Below are positions 50,681 through 58,716 of a stretch of DNA of 64,000 nucleotides, piece by piece. The DNA comes from Phytohabitans aurantiacus. GTDB taxonomy: Bacteria; Actinomycetota; Actinomycetes; Mycobacteriales; Micromonosporaceae. The first letter of the stretch is position 1; the number at the start of each line of letters is the position of its first letter. The notes beneath the pieces were generated by a model, which was not told the DNA's origin, did not search any database, and was given only the letters and a program-made list of their open reading frames with translations. The stretch spans positions 173,084-237,083 of the forward strand of contig NZ_BSDI01000009.1 in assembly GCF_027923225.1 (NCBI RefSeq), read 5' to 3'. The position numbers were made by a program, and so were the translations under genes.

Positions 50681-51853
50681 ATGTATCGCAGCAAGATTCT
50701 GGCCGGCTTGCTCGCGCTCGGCACGGCGGTCGCCGCCGTGGGGTGTGGGGGCGAACCGGAAGGGTCGCCCGGGACGATCAAGGTAGGCCTGCTGGCGTCG
50801 CTGTCGGGCACGTACCAGGCGATCGGCACCGACATGCGTGACGGCTTCCAGCTCTATCTGCGAACCCATGGCGGAAAGCTGGGCGGCCACCCGATCGAGC
50901 TGGTCGTGGCCGACGAGGGCGACGGGCCGCCGACCGCGGTGCCCGCCGCGACCAAGCTCGTCAAGCAGGACAGGGTGTCGGTGGTGACCGGCATCGTCGG
51001 CGGTGGCTCGGCGGCCGCCGTGTACCCGGTGCTGACCGAGGCGAAGGTCCCGTTCATCGGCGCCAACGCCCGGCCGGTGTTCAAGGACGTGTCGCGCGTC
51101 TGGCACACGTCGTACCTGTCACAGGAGACCGGCGCGTCCGTGGCGCAGTACGTGCGCGACCACGTCGAAGGTTCGGTGTACGCCATCGGGCCGGACTATC
51201 AGGGAGGTCATGACCAGCTGAAGGGCTTCACCGAGGCGTTCACCAAGGCGGGTGGCACGCTCGCGAACGCGGACGGCAAGACGCGGTTCACCCCATTCCC
51301 CACCACGACCAACTTCACGCCGTACTTCGCGCAGATCAAGGCGTCCGGCGCCAAGGCGGTCTACACGTTCTACGCCGGCACCGCCGCGATCGACTTCGTG
51401 AAGCAGTACTCCCAGTCGGAGATCAAGGACCTTCCGCTGTACGCGGCGGGCTTCCTGACCGAGGGCGGCGTGCTCAACGCGCAGGGCGACTCGGCACGGG
51501 GCATCTTCTCGGTTCTCAACTACTCGCCCGACCTCGACAACGCGGAGAACCGCTCGTTCGTGGCGGCCTGGAAGGAGAACCACGACGGCCCGCCCACCAC
51601 GTACGCGATGGCGTCGTATGACGCGGCGGCCGTGCTGGACAAGGCGATCGGCGCTGCGGGTGACAACCCGACGCCTGAGTCGATCAACAGGGCGATCGGT
51701 CAGCTCGGGCAGATCGACAGCCCGCGCGGTGCCTGGCAGTTCTCCAAGACCACTCACTCGCCCGTGCAGAAGTGGTACCTGCGCCAGGTCCGGCAGGACG
51801 GGCGTGCACTGTCCAACATGGTCGTGACCGACCTCGCCACGGTTGGGAAATGA
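50681..51853 (+). CDS. Liv-type ABC importer, substrate-binding lipoprotein
   Basis: About 390 residues. Of two adjacent ATG codons (50678, 50681) the second has better spacing to AGGGAG. Lipoprotein signal with lipobox AVGCGG. Type I periplasmic-binding fold of the leucine-binding family: IKVGLLASLSGTYQAIG, VVADEGDGPPTAVPAATKLV, VTGIVGGGSAAAVYPVLTE. The ligand may be an amino acid, amide or urea-like compound. First of five transporter genes. Confidence 0.9.
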   Translation: MYRSKILAGLLALGTAVAAVGCGGEPEGSPGTIKVGLLASLSGTYQAIGTDMRDGFQLYLRTHGGKLGGHPIELVVADEGDGPPTAVPAATKLVKQDRVSVVTGIVGGGSAAAVYPVLTEAKVPFIGANARPVFKDVSRVWHTSYLSQETGASVAQYVRDHVEGSVYAIGPDYQGGHDQLKGFTEAFTKAGGTLANADGKTRFTPFPTTTNFTPYFAQIKASGAKAVYTFYAGTAAIDFVKQYSQSEIKDLPLYAAGFLTEGGVLNAQGDSARGIFSVLNYSPDLDNAENRSFVAAWKENHDGPPTTYAMASYDAAAVLDKAIGAAGDNPTPESINRAIGQLGQIDSPRGAWQFSKTTHSPVQKWYLRQVRQDGRALSNMVVTDLATVGK

Positions 51854-52729
51854 ATGGATCGGGTTGACCCTTACCTGATTCCGGCGCTCGACGGTGTCGC
51901 ATATGGACTGTTGCTGTTCGTCGTGGCTTCGGGGCTGGTGCTCTCCTTCGGGGTGGCCGGCATCCTGAACCTCGCGCACGGCACGCTGTACGCGATCGGC
52001 GCCTATGTCGCGGCGACCCTGAGCGACGGGAGCTGGCTGGCCTTGCTGCTGGCTCTCGCCGCCGGGGTCGGCGCCGCGACCGCCGGTGGCGCCGCGCTGT
52101 CCGGCATGCTCGCCGCGGTACCGCGCGGCGACCACCTGACCCAGGCGCTGCTCACGTTCGGGGTGGCCCTCGCGGGCGGCAGCCTGCTGGTGATGGCGTT
52201 CGGCGCGGAGAACCTTCCGGTGCGGGTACCGGCCACAGTGGACCGGCCGGTCGATCTGGCCGGGCACGCCTACGCCGGGTACAGGCTGGTCTTCATCGTG
52301 GTGGCGGCGGCGCTCGCGCTCGCACTGCACGCGGTGGTGAACCGCACCCGGGCCGGCATGCTCGTGCGTGCCGCGGTCGACGACCCCGACATGGTGGCGT
52401 GTCTCGGCGTGAGCCCGGCGCGGGTACGCCTCGGCGTGCTGGCCGCGTCGGGGGCGCTCGCGGGTACCGCCGGCGTGCTCGGCGCCCCGATCATCGGCCC
52501 CGGCCCGAGCACCGCCGCCACCGTCCTGCTGCTCTCGCTCGTGGTCGTCGTACTGGGCGGACTCGGCTCGGTCGGCGGTACCCTCCTCGCCGCGCTCGCG
52601 GTCGGTGAGATCCAGACGCTCGGCGTAGCCCTGGCGCCGACCGCCGCACCATTCCTGCTCTTCGCGGCGATGGCGGCCGTCCTCGCGGCCCGCTCGCACG
52701 GACTGATCCGGCGCTGGAGCCCGGCATGA
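51854..52729 (+). CDS. livH: Liv-type ABC importer permease (LivH)
   Basis: 291 residues starting directly after the lipoprotein stop. About eight membrane helices; the LivH hallmark SFGVAGILNLAHGTLYAIGAY near the N-terminus and a C-terminal VVLGGLGSVGGTLLAALAVG coupling region. Confidence 0.92.
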   Translation: MDRVDPYLIPALDGVAYGLLLFVVASGLVLSFGVAGILNLAHGTLYAIGAYVAATLSDGSWLALLLALAAGVGAATAGGAALSGMLAAVPRGDHLTQALLTFGVALAGGSLLVMAFGAENLPVRVPATVDRPVDLAGHAYAGYRLVFIVVAAALALALHAVVNRTRAGMLVRAAVDDPDMVACLGVSPARVRLGVLAASGALAGTAGVLGAPIIGPGPSTAATVLLLSLVVVVLGGLGSVGGTLLAALAVGEIQTLGVALAPTAAPFLLFAAMAAVLAARSHGLIRRWSPA

Positions 52730-53631
52730 AGTGGCTCATCGCGCCGGCACTGCTGGCAGCCGTCGCGGCGCCGTGGCTCGCCGACCCGTACACCACGGCG
52801 ACGCTCGCCCGCATCCTCGTACTCGGGCTCGTCGCGGCGAGCGTCGCACTGCTGACCGGCGTCGCGGGGCTGCCAACGCTCGGGCAGACAGCACCGTTCG
52901 CGGCGGGCGCGTACGCGGCGGCACACTCTTCTTCGGTTGGTGTGGTGCAGCTTTTGACCGCAGCCTGCGTTGGCGCGGCGTTCGCGGCGCTCACCACCCC
53001 GCTCGTGGTGTACGCCCGCGGCGTGGTCGTCCTCATGATCACGCTGGCGATCGGTGAACTGGCCGTGACAGCGGCCAGCCGGTGGCGTTCGGTGACCGGT
53101 GGCACCGACGGGCTCGCGGGAATGGCGTCGCCCCGCCCACTGTGGGGACTGCCGGTTCTCGACACGGACCGGGCGCGATACCTGTACGCGCTCGCCGTCG
53201 TCGGCATCGTCCTGTGCGTGGTCGTCCTGCTGTTGCGTGGCCCCGCCGGCATGTACCTGCGTGGCTGCCGCGACGACGAGGCCCGGATGCGGGCCAGCGG
53301 GCATCCGGTGAATGCCTACCTGGCCATCGCGTACATCGCGGCCGGGGCGATCGCGGGGCTGGCGGGCTCGTTGCTGGTCACCACGCAGCAGTACCTGTCG
53401 CCGGCCGACTTCGGGTTCGACATCGCGGCGCTGCTGCTGCTCGGTGTGGTGATCGGCGGGGCCGGTTCGGTGGTCGGCGCCATCGCCGGTACCGCTGTAG
53501 TGCTCGCCGCCCGCGACTGGCTCTCGGGCCTGCTGCCCGGACGCGGCCCGCTCCTGCTCGGCGCGCTGTTCATCGTGGCGGCGTACGCGTTGCCGCGGCT
53601 CCGCTTCAGGTTGCGGAGCGCGGTCACATGA
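52726..53631 (+). CDS. livM: Liv-type ABC importer permease (LivM)
   Basis: 301 residues, ATGA overlap with livH. LivM pattern: LLTGVAGLPTLGQTAPFAAGAY, RGCRDDEARMRASGHPVNAY, and VVIGGAGSVVGAIAG. Eight or nine membrane helices. Confidence 0.92.
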   Translation: MKWLIAPALLAAVAAPWLADPYTTATLARILVLGLVAASVALLTGVAGLPTLGQTAPFAAGAYAAAHSSSVGVVQLLTAACVGAAFAALTTPLVVYARGVVVLMITLAIGELAVTAASRWRSVTGGTDGLAGMASPRPLWGLPVLDTDRARYLYALAVVGIVLCVVVLLLRGPAGMYLRGCRDDEARMRASGHPVNAYLAIAYIAAGAIAGLAGSLLVTTQQYLSPADFGFDIAALLLLGVVIGGAGSVVGAIAGTAVVLAARDWLSGLLPGRGPLLLGALFIVAAYALPRLRFRLRSAVT

Positions 53632-54347
53632 GGGGCCTGCTCGAAGTGGACGCGCTGACGCGCCGGTACGGGTCGCTGGTCGCACTGGACCGGATCGACC
53701 TGCGGATCGGTGAGGGGGAGCGGCACGCCGTCATCGGGCCCAACGGCGCGGGCAAGACCACGCTGCTCGACCTCGTGGCCGGCGTGTCGCGTCCCAACGG
53801 TGGGCGCATCCGGTTCGCAGGCCGCGACGTGACCCGCCTCGGACCGGCGCGCCGGGCTCGGCTCGGCGTCGGGCGCATCCACCAGCGACCGGCCGTCTGG
53901 CCGTCGCTGTCCACACTGGACAATATCGCGGTGGCGGGCGCGCGGCACCGCGGCGGGTACCGCCGGACGCTGCCGGAGGCTCGCAAGCTCCTCTCCTCCC
54001 TGGCGATCCCGGACGTGACCGCCGCTCGGCTCTCGCACGGCCAGCGCCGGCAACTGGAGATCGCCATGGCGCTGGCCGGCCGGCCCCGGCTCCTCCTGCT
54101 CGACGAGCCGGCCGCCGGGCTGTCAGCGGTCGAGTTCTCGCAGCTCAGTGCGGTGCTCAGCGAACTGCCGCGCACCGTGACCGTGCTGCTCGTCGAGCAC
54201 CGTCTCGACCTCGTGTACGCCCTCGCCGACCGGGTCACCGTGCTGCGCGACGGCCAGTACGTCGCCACCGGTACGCCCGACGAGATCCGCGCATCCTCGA
54301 CGGTGCAGTCCGCGTACGCCGCGCGGCAGCCCGAGGCGGTGATCTGA
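53628..54347 (+). CDS. livG: Liv-type ABC importer ATPase (LivG)
   Basis: 239 residues, ATGA overlap with livM. Walker A GPNGAGKTT, Q-loop region GRIHQRPAVWPSLSTLDN, signature LSHGQRRQLEIAMAL, Walker B LLLLDEPAAGL, switch His in LLVEHRLDLV. It ends directly against the livF start. Confidence 0.93.
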   Translation: MRGLLEVDALTRRYGSLVALDRIDLRIGEGERHAVIGPNGAGKTTLLDLVAGVSRPNGGRIRFAGRDVTRLGPARRARLGVGRIHQRPAVWPSLSTLDNIAVAGARHRGGYRRTLPEARKLLSSLAIPDVTAARLSHGQRRQLEIAMALAGRPRLLLLDEPAAGLSAVEFSQLSAVLSELPRTVTVLLVEHRLDLVYALADRVTVLRDGQYVATGTPDEIRASSTVQSAYAARQPEAVI

Positions 54348-55055
54348 GTGCTCCGGATCAGCGGGCTCAACGCCGGGTACGGCGGTGGAACCGTGCTGCA
54401 CGACGTCGCCCTGACCGTCGAAGCCGGGCGGATCCAGGCGATCGTCGGGCGCAACGGTGCCGGCAAGACCACGCTCGTGCACGCGATCGCCGGCCTGCTG
54501 CGCCCGTACTCGGGCACCATCACAGTGTCCGATGTGGACCTCGCTGGGAAGCCCGCGCACCGGATCGCCCGCACCGGCGTCGGCCTGGTACCGCAGGGGC
54601 GGCGCGTCTTCGCGAGCCTGACGGTGGCGGAGCATCTGCGCCTGGCCCTTGCCGGAAGGCACAATCCGATGTGGACGGTCGGCCGCGTCCTCGACCTGAT
54701 GCCGCGGCTGGCACAGCGCCTGGGGCACCGGGGCAACCAGCTCTCCGGCGGCGAGCAACAGATGCTCGCCCTGGCACGCGCGCTGCTGACCCAGCCGCGA
54801 CTGCTGCTGCTCGACGAACCCTGCGAAGGGCTCGCCGGCGAGGTGGCCAGCCGGGTGCGGGAGGTCATCGCTGGCCTCGCCGCCGGAGGCATGACCGTGC
54901 TGATCGTCGAACAACAACTCCACCACGCGATACAGCTCGCCGACCGGATCGCCGTACTCGACTACGGCCGCCTGATCGCCGACGAGCCCGCGGACGGCGT
55001 ACGCGCCGATCCCGCACCCATCGAAGCCCTGCTCAGCATCGCCCAGCGGAGGTAA
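54348..55055 (+). CDS. livF: Liv-type ABC importer ATPase (LivF)
   Basis: 235 residues from GTG 54348. Walker A GRNGAGKTT, GLVPQGRRVFASLTVAEHL (the LivF phrase), signature LSGGEQQMLALARALL, Walker B LLLLDEPCEGL. Last gene of the importer; a methyltransferase follows after 4 nt. Confidence 0.94.
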   Translation: MLRISGLNAGYGGGTVLHDVALTVEAGRIQAIVGRNGAGKTTLVHAIAGLLRPYSGTITVSDVDLAGKPAHRIARTGVGLVPQGRRVFASLTVAEHLRLALAGRHNPMWTVGRVLDLMPRLAQRLGHRGNQLSGGEQQMLALARALLTQPRLLLLDEPCEGLAGEVASRVREVIAGLAAGGMTVLIVEQQLHHAIQLADRIAVLDYGRLIADEPADGVRADPAPIEALLSIAQRR

Positions 55056-55059
55056 CACC

Positions 55060-55833
55060 ATGCCCGGATACGCGTTCAGCAACCGCTCGCCCGAAGCCGA
55101 CAGCCAACTGCGCGCGCTGGAGTCCTTCCTCGATCCGATCACGGCACGTCGGCTCGTCCTCCGCCCCGGTGCCCGTTGCTGGGAGGCCGGCGCGGGTGGC
55201 GGATCGGTGGCATATTTCATGGCGCGCGCGGTCGGCCCGGTCGGGCACGTCGTCGCCACCGACATCGACCCGCTGCACCTGGTGCCCGACGACAACCTGT
55301 CAGTACTGCGGCACGACGCCCGCGACACCCCGCCACCCGGTGGACCGTTCGACATCATCCACGCCCGGCTCCTGCTCCTGCACCTGCCCGAGCGCCGGCG
55401 GGTACTCAAGCAGATGGCGAGCGCGCTGGCGCCGGGCGGCTGGTTGGTGGTGGAAGAGTTCGACTGCACGGCGGCGCCCCGGGTGCTGACCGCTCCGAAC
55501 GACGACTCGGCGAAACTCTTCCAGGAGGTCATGGAGGCGCTGTTCGGCGTGCTCCGCGACCGGGGCGCCGACCTGGGATGGGCGCAGGACGTGCATGGCG
55601 AGATGGCGCGGGTGGGCCTGACCGACATCGACACCACGATGCACGTGGAGAGCTGGTTGGGCGGCTCCCCGGCCATGGCCCTGTACGACAACAACTCCCG
55701 CCAGCTAGAGCCGAGACTGCTGGCGGCAGGCATCTCCCCAGACCAACTACGCCTTTTCCGCGCGCTGACGCGAGACCCCGGCTTCGCCGCAATGTCCTAC
55801 TCCTTCACCTCCTCCCGAGCCCGCCACCCCTAG
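55060..55833 (+). CDS. SAM-dependent methyltransferase
   Basis: 257 residues, ATG 55060 with GGAGG upstream. Class I fold: CWEAGAGGGSVAYFMARAVG (motif I), VVATDIDPLHL, DIIHARLLLLHLPERR, and ALAPGGWLVVEEFD (motif VI). Same strand and 4-nt gap suggest it belongs to the Liv operon. Substrate unknown. Confidence 0.88.
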   Translation: MPGYAFSNRSPEADSQLRALESFLDPITARRLVLRPGARCWEAGAGGGSVAYFMARAVGPVGHVVATDIDPLHLVPDDNLSVLRHDARDTPPPGGPFDIIHARLLLLHLPERRRVLKQMASALAPGGWLVVEEFDCTAAPRVLTAPNDDSAKLFQEVMEALFGVLRDRGADLGWAQDVHGEMARVGLTDIDTTMHVESWLGGSPAMALYDNNSRQLEPRLLAAGISPDQLRLFRALTRDPGFAAMSYSFTSSRARHP

Positions 55834-55850
55834 CCCCACTCCCCACGCCG

Positions 55851-55953
55851 CGCCGGCCGCGCCGGCCGCGCTGCGCCGCGGCGTGCCGCGCCGGCCGCGC
55901 TGCGCCGCGGCGTGCCGCGCCGGCCGCGCCGCGCCCACCGCGCCGGCCGCGCC
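55851..55953 (+). repeat. GC-rich tandem tract preceding family B copy 4
   Basis: Two full copies of a 29-bp unit (beginning GCGCTGCGCCGCGGCGTGCC) plus partial GCCGGCCGC units between the methyltransferase stop and the 76-bp element. Confidence 0.75.
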
Positions 55954-56029
55954 GATCAAGGGCAAATGCACGTGGTTCGATCTCAAATCCGCGTGCGTTT
56001 GCCCTTGATCCACGCACATGGCCTTGATC
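55954..56029 (+). repeat. Family B 76-bp three-arm element, copy 4
   Basis: The most diverged copy. Arm 1 has GGGCAAATGCACG and arm 2 has CGTGCGTTTGCCC, so a G-C pair of the other copies is replaced by A-T on both sides, a compensatory change. Length is unchanged at 76 bp. Confidence 0.85.
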
Positions 56030-56412
56030 GACGGCCCGTCGCGGGGCAAGGGCGAGGCCGGAACCAGGATCGAGGTCTGAGCTACCGCGACGTGCGTCGT
56101 GCGCGAGACGCTGCTCCCGCGGCCTCACCGTCCGTGTCCCTATAACCCGGGCGGGCGTGGCGACAAAATCCCGGATGTCGCGGCATCCGGGCGGGGCCGA
56201 GGGGACAAGAACAGGGATGTTGTTGCGCGGGCGGCGCAAGGGGTGAGCGTGACCGGCCGCGGTGGGTGAGGCCGCGGGAGCAGCGGTCTCGCGCACGGCG
56301 GGCGTCGCGGTAGCTCGTCTAGATCTACTGGTGCGGCGGCGCGTCCATGTTCGCTGCCCGAGCGCGACGCTGCCGCTGGCTGCGGCTGCGTGCTGGCGTG
56401 TCCACGCCCGTC

Positions 56413-56488
56413 GATCAAGGGCGCTTGCATGGATCAAGGGCGAATGCACGCGGAAAAGAGATCGAACCACGTGCATTCGCCCTTGATC
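56413..56488 (-). repeat. Family B 76-bp three-arm element, copy 5
   Basis: Minus orientation, perfect 19-bp arm 1/arm 2 stem, loop with GGTTCGATCTCTTTTCCG, third arm at the left. Follows the S15 peptidase stop (56616) with the GC tract between. Confidence 0.85.
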
Positions 56489-56611
56489 GGCGGGCAGAGC
56501 GGGCCGCCGACGGCGGGCGGACGACCCCGCCGGAGGGCGGGGGAGAGCGGCGGCCACCGCCGGGAGAGAGCGGGCCGCCGACGGCCGGGAGAGTGGGCGG
56601 CCGACGCGGGG
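56489..56611 (-). repeat. GC-rich tract next to family B copy 5
   Basis: Irregular repeats of GAGCGGGCCGCCGACGGC and GGGAGAG-type units between the peptidase stop and the 76-bp element. Confidence 0.6.
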
Positions 56612-56615
56612 TGGG

Positions 56616-58319
56616 TTAGGTCAAGGGGAGGACCGCGCGGCTCGTCGGGAGGGAGACGGCCACGCCGCCGGCGGACATGTCGGTGGTTAGGTATTCGTTG
56701 TGGTTGGCTACCAGCACGACGCCCACTCTGGAGCCTGTTGGGAAGATGTAGTCCTTGGGCTCCAACGTGATGGTTGCGGTGTATTGGGTGCCGGGGGTTA
56801 GCGGGCTGGGCGTGGTCAGGGACAGGCGGTTCTTGGTGTCCAGGGCGCCTCTTGTCACGACCCTCGTGGGGAAGCCGTCGGTGTAGTGGACGACCATCGC
56901 CGTCAGCGGAGTGCTCGACGTCGTCGATGTGAAGGTGACCTGCACGCGAGCGGTGCCTGACAGGCGCTTTGGCGCGGTCAGCACCGGTGCCAGGTAGACG
57001 AGGCGGCCGGGCTTGGCGGTGTCGGGTGCGGTGGTCATCGGGTACTCGAGCTGGCCCCGGTCGTCGGTGAACGACTGGGTGCCGCTCGGCGCGGGCGAGG
57101 TGAGCAGGGTGCCAGCGGCGCCGGTGGCCGGTCCACCGAAGTACAGGTTGGTCTCGGTGCCGCTCGGCCATGTGGCGTACGTGGTGCTCGTGCCGTCGGG
57201 GCGCTTGATGGTGGCCTGCGGCTCGCTCATGATCCCGTTGTCGATGTCGTAGAGCCAGTAGTCCATCCAGCGGCCCACGGTGTCGCGCCCGACGAGGTCG
57301 GAGCCGAACGGGTCACTGTGCCCGCCGTCGTGCAGCCACAGCTTGCGCGGCACGCCGTTGGCGATCAGCTGGTCCCAGTATCGGCCGAGGTTTGTGGTCT
57401 TGGTGTTCTTGTCCTGCTGGCCGTGCACCATGAAGACCGAGGCACCGACCTGGCTGGCCTGGTCACGATAGTCGCGAGCCTGCCAGAACGCGTTGAAGTC
57501 GGCGGTGGCGTCGTCGGCCTGGTCGCCGAGTTGGGTGTACCGGCTGGCGCACTGGCTGAGCGCGGTGGAGTTGGAGACGTACTGCGCCAGCGACTGGGGA
57601 TACCGGCTGCCGAAGCCGCCGTAGGAGATGCCGCTCGCGCGGGCGTAGTCGTACCAGCTGGAGATGCTGGCGATCGGCACGATGGTTTCGAGCCCCTCGA
57701 CGCCCGTCTCAGCGACCGCGATCGGCAGGGTGCCGGCGTACGAGACGCCGATCATGCCGGTCGAGCCGGTGCTCCAGGTGGCTACGGCCGGGGTGCCGTC
57801 GGCGTACACGGCGGTGGCCCGGCCGCCCAGCCAGTCGACGGCCGCCTTGGCGCTGATCGTGTCTTCGGGACCGCCGGTGGTGGCGCAGCCTTCTGACTCG
57901 GCGGTGCCCTGCATCTCGACCTCGACGACGGCGTACCCGCGCGGCACGAAGTAGTCGTCGAACCAGGTGTTGAAGTGTGGCGCCGGGACGATGAGGTCGG
58001 ACTTCTCGCGTGCCAGCGAGCTGACCCCGAAGTACGGGCTGGCGTGGATCACCGACGCGACCTGGAGGCCGGTGGCGGTGCCCTCGGGGCGGATGAGGCG
58101 GGCGGCGATGCGGTCGTTGGCGCCGTCGCCGTTGCTGTCCATCGGAGCGGTGATGTAGACGGTCTCCTGGATGGCGGCGGCGAGCGAGAAGACCGGCTGG
58201 GTGGCGCCGTTCTTCACGACAAGCCCCGCTGGCACCGCAGGCGCGGCGGAGGCGGACGCCGGAACGAGTACGACGGCTGCCGTGACCGCGAGCGCGGTCA
58301 CGGCTGATCGGATACGCAC
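56616..58319 (-). CDS. Secreted S15 (X-prolyl dipeptidyl-peptidase-like) hydrolase
   Basis: 567 residues; GTG 58319 with GGGGGA 7 nt upstream. Signal peptide MRIRSAVTALAVTAAVVLVP to about residue 29. Alpha/beta-hydrolase with the nucleophile Ser193 in MIGVSYAGTL, HGQQDKNTKTTN carrying the likely Asp, and His in WLHDGGHSDPF; a C-terminal jelly-roll domain follows, as in PepX and cocaine esterase relatives. Its substrate may be prolyl peptides or esters. Confidence 0.9.
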   Translation of the reverse strand: MRIRSAVTALAVTAAVVLVPASASAAPAVPAGLVVKNGATQPVFSLAAAIQETVYITAPMDSNGDGANDRIAARLIRPEGTATGLQVASVIHASPYFGVSSLAREKSDLIVPAPHFNTWFDDYFVPRGYAVVEVEMQGTAESEGCATTGGPEDTISAKAAVDWLGGRATAVYADGTPAVATWSTGSTGMIGVSYAGTLPIAVAETGVEGLETIVPIASISSWYDYARASGISYGGFGSRYPQSLAQYVSNSTALSQCASRYTQLGDQADDATADFNAFWQARDYRDQASQVGASVFMVHGQQDKNTKTTNLGRYWDQLIANGVPRKLWLHDGGHSDPFGSDLVGRDTVGRWMDYWLYDIDNGIMSEPQATIKRPDGTSTTYATWPSGTETNLYFGGPATGAAGTLLTSPAPSGTQSFTDDRGQLEYPMTTAPDTAKPGRLVYLAPVLTAPKRLSGTARVQVTFTSTTSSTPLTAMVVHYTDGFPTRVVTRGALDTKNRLSLTTPSPLTPGTQYTATITLEPKDYIFPTGSRVGVVLVANHNEYLTTDMSAGGVAVSLPTSRAVLPLT

Positions 58320-58716
58320 TAGTTTGTCCCCCGGTTGTGAGGTGAGCCATCGATGAGGGTGCACCCGTCCAGCACCCTGCCACAGCCCGGGTGATCGAGG
58401 AACAAGAGTGTGACGAAGCTCAATATATGCGGCTCGCCGGATATCGTTTCCTCGATGCACGCTTGTGCGTGGGAGCCCTCCCATGCAAGACTCGCTTAAC
58501 GCATTCGGGGGAGCCGATGCGAGCGGTTGACCAGGGCACGTGGATCAGCGAGAGCGATCCGCACGGCTGACCGCGATGATTCTTTTGCTCGCCATCCGGG
58601 CCAGGCGAGCCGCCCCCCATACGGCGTTCTGCGGCGTCACCATCCTCTTGAGCCCGCGGTCCGCCACGCCAGAGCGCCTCACTCTGGCGACGCGCGACGA
58701 AGTAGGAGATATAGGA
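58320..58716. other. 397-bp divergent intergenic region
   Basis: Separates the divergent S15 peptidase and GH6 cellulase genes. It contains a CelR-like box at 58470 but no likely gene; the frame extending the cellulase upstream lacks a signal peptide and is not supported. Confidence 0.6.
58470..58483. promoter_or_regulatory. CelR/CebR-like operator
   Basis: TGGGAGCCCTCCCA differs at one central base from the CelR/CebR box TGGGAGCGCTCCCA, the binding site of LacI-family cellobiose-responsive repressors of actinobacterial cellulase genes. It lies 234 nt before the GH6 start. Confidence 0.6.

Larger units (their letters stand above)
55834..56615. other. 782-bp region without a convincing gene
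   Basis: Between the methyltransferase and the S15 peptidase stop codons. It contains two GC-rich tracts and two oppositely oriented family B elements, each pointing away from its own gene. The middle (56030-56412) has a small hairpin CCCGGATG/CATCCGGG at 56170-56191 and low-complexity sequence but no recognisable coding region. Confidence 0.65.

Noticed and set aside
56161..56230. Another dispersed repeat family around CCGGATG/CATCCGG
   Set aside because: Only vague similarity to sequence near 2240-2590; the copies cannot be aligned convincingly within this window.
55805..56557. 250-codon minus-strand frame across the gap after the methyltransferase
   Set aside because: It spans GC-rich repeats and both family B elements; no domain and no start signal.
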